41,047 bases of DNA from Chloroflexi bacterium UBA4730 (lineage in GTDB: Bacteria > Chloroflexota > Limnocylindria > P2-11E), in contig DHJC01000088.1 in the NCBI GenBank assembly GCA_002404155.1, positions 1-41,047 of the forward strand, in the 5' to 3' direction. Position 1 is the stretch's first letter. Each line of letters opens with the position of its first letter. Below the pieces are notes generated by a model. That model made no database searches. It saw nothing but the letters and a program-made list of their open reading frames with translations, and was not told the origin of the DNA. Both the position numbers and the translations under genes were made by a program. This document shows, piece by piece, positions 40,862 to 41,047 of the stretch.

Positions 40862-41047
40862 GTGCCGCTCGCAGAAGCCGCTCCAGAGAAGAGTGAGGTC
40901 ATCAAGGCGAACCGCCAGCACGAGACGGACACCGGATCCCCGGAGGTCCAGATCGCGCTCCTCACCGAGCGGATCAAGCATCTGACCGAGCATCTCCGCA
41001 CGGCCGCGCACGACAACCACAGCCGGCGCGGGCTGCTCATGATGGTC
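40862..41047 (+). CDS. rpsO: 30S ribosomal protein S15 (partial, cut by window end)
   Basis: The first 62 codons of S15: EVIKANRQHETDTGSPEVQI, ALLTERIKHLTEHLR, then the conserved HDNHSRRGLL loop that binds 16S rRNA. Frame and sequence are intact to the window edge; about 25 residues are missing. GTG 40862 follows AAGGA with six bases between. S15 represses its own mRNA in several phyla, each with a different leader structure. Confidence 0.96.
   Translation, partial: MPLAEAAPEKSEVIKANRQHETDTGSPEVQIALLTERIKHLTEHLRTAAHDNHSRRGLLMMV

Noticed and set aside
1..41047. CRISPR arrays, IS elements, prophage genes, tRNA or rRNA genes
   Set aside because: None seen by eye on either strand; no spaced repeats, transposase motifs or cloverleaf-like segments were noticed. 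A tRNAscan or Infernal run would settle the RNA genes.

Overview
The window is about 41 kb of very GC-rich bacterial chromosome (about two thirds GC or more, judged by eye), densely packed with housekeeping genes on both strands. I see no insertion sequences, prophage genes, CRISPR arrays or rRNA/tRNA genes. Several features point to a high-GC member of the Chloroflexota (Limnocylindria-like) or a nearby terrestrial phylum: T-box leaders, a tiny Flp pilin, MutS2, DHH/NrnA placed between rbfA and truB, GT-C membrane proteins, and many leaderless starts. This assignment is an inference, not proof.

Layout. 1-2.5 kb: the strong terminator of an upstream gene, an orphan membrane histidine kinase and a small DUF3052-like protein. 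2.5-5.65 kb: T-box-controlled thrS coupled to a tandem-GNAT acetyltransferase. 5.65-13.8 kb: infC (ATA start)-rpmI-rplT, then a second T-box and pheS-pheT-mpg-mutS2. 13.8-16.7 kb (minus): a class A penicillin-binding protein followed by a Nudix hydrolase. 16.7-23.8 kb (plus): tyrS, a TPR protein, type II NADH dehydrogenase, an S9 peptidase and an APH-family kinase. 23.8-25.9 kb (minus): an EF-G-like GTPase. 26-27.8 kb: yebC-ruvC-ruvA. 27.8-28.05 kb: an isolated Flp pilin with a folded leader. 28.2-36.1 kb: the nusA-rnpM(ylxR)-infB-rbfA-nrnA-truB-[GT-C membrane protein]-ribF operon, led by an attenuator-like hairpin. 36.2-38.5 kb: PhzF, an ABM-domain protein and a convergent MFS exporter. 38.5-40.8 kb: two divergent glycosyltransferases. 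40.86 kb to the end: rpsO, cut by the window edge.

How the genes work together. Most encode translation (three tRNA synthetase loci, IF2, IF3, L20, L35, S15, RbfA, TruB) and transcription elongation (NusA), plus DNA repair and recombination (MutS2, AAG glycosylase, RuvA, RuvC).

The unusual signal is in how the genes start. Translation and pilin genes have Shine-Dalgarno sites and structured leaders: two T-boxes of different mechanism, an attenuator before nusA, and hairpins before rpsO and the pilin. Many other genes have a -10 box (TANNNT, often followed by CG) only 6-8 nt before an ATG or GTG, the layout of leaderless mRNAs. Two divergent gene pairs have overlapping -10 boxes on the two strands. 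Several coupled genes (infC, ribF, ruvC, rnpM, mpg and possibly the PBP) have no ATG/GTG/TTG at the expected place. I found no obviously new multigene system; the regulatory architecture is the part most worth testing.
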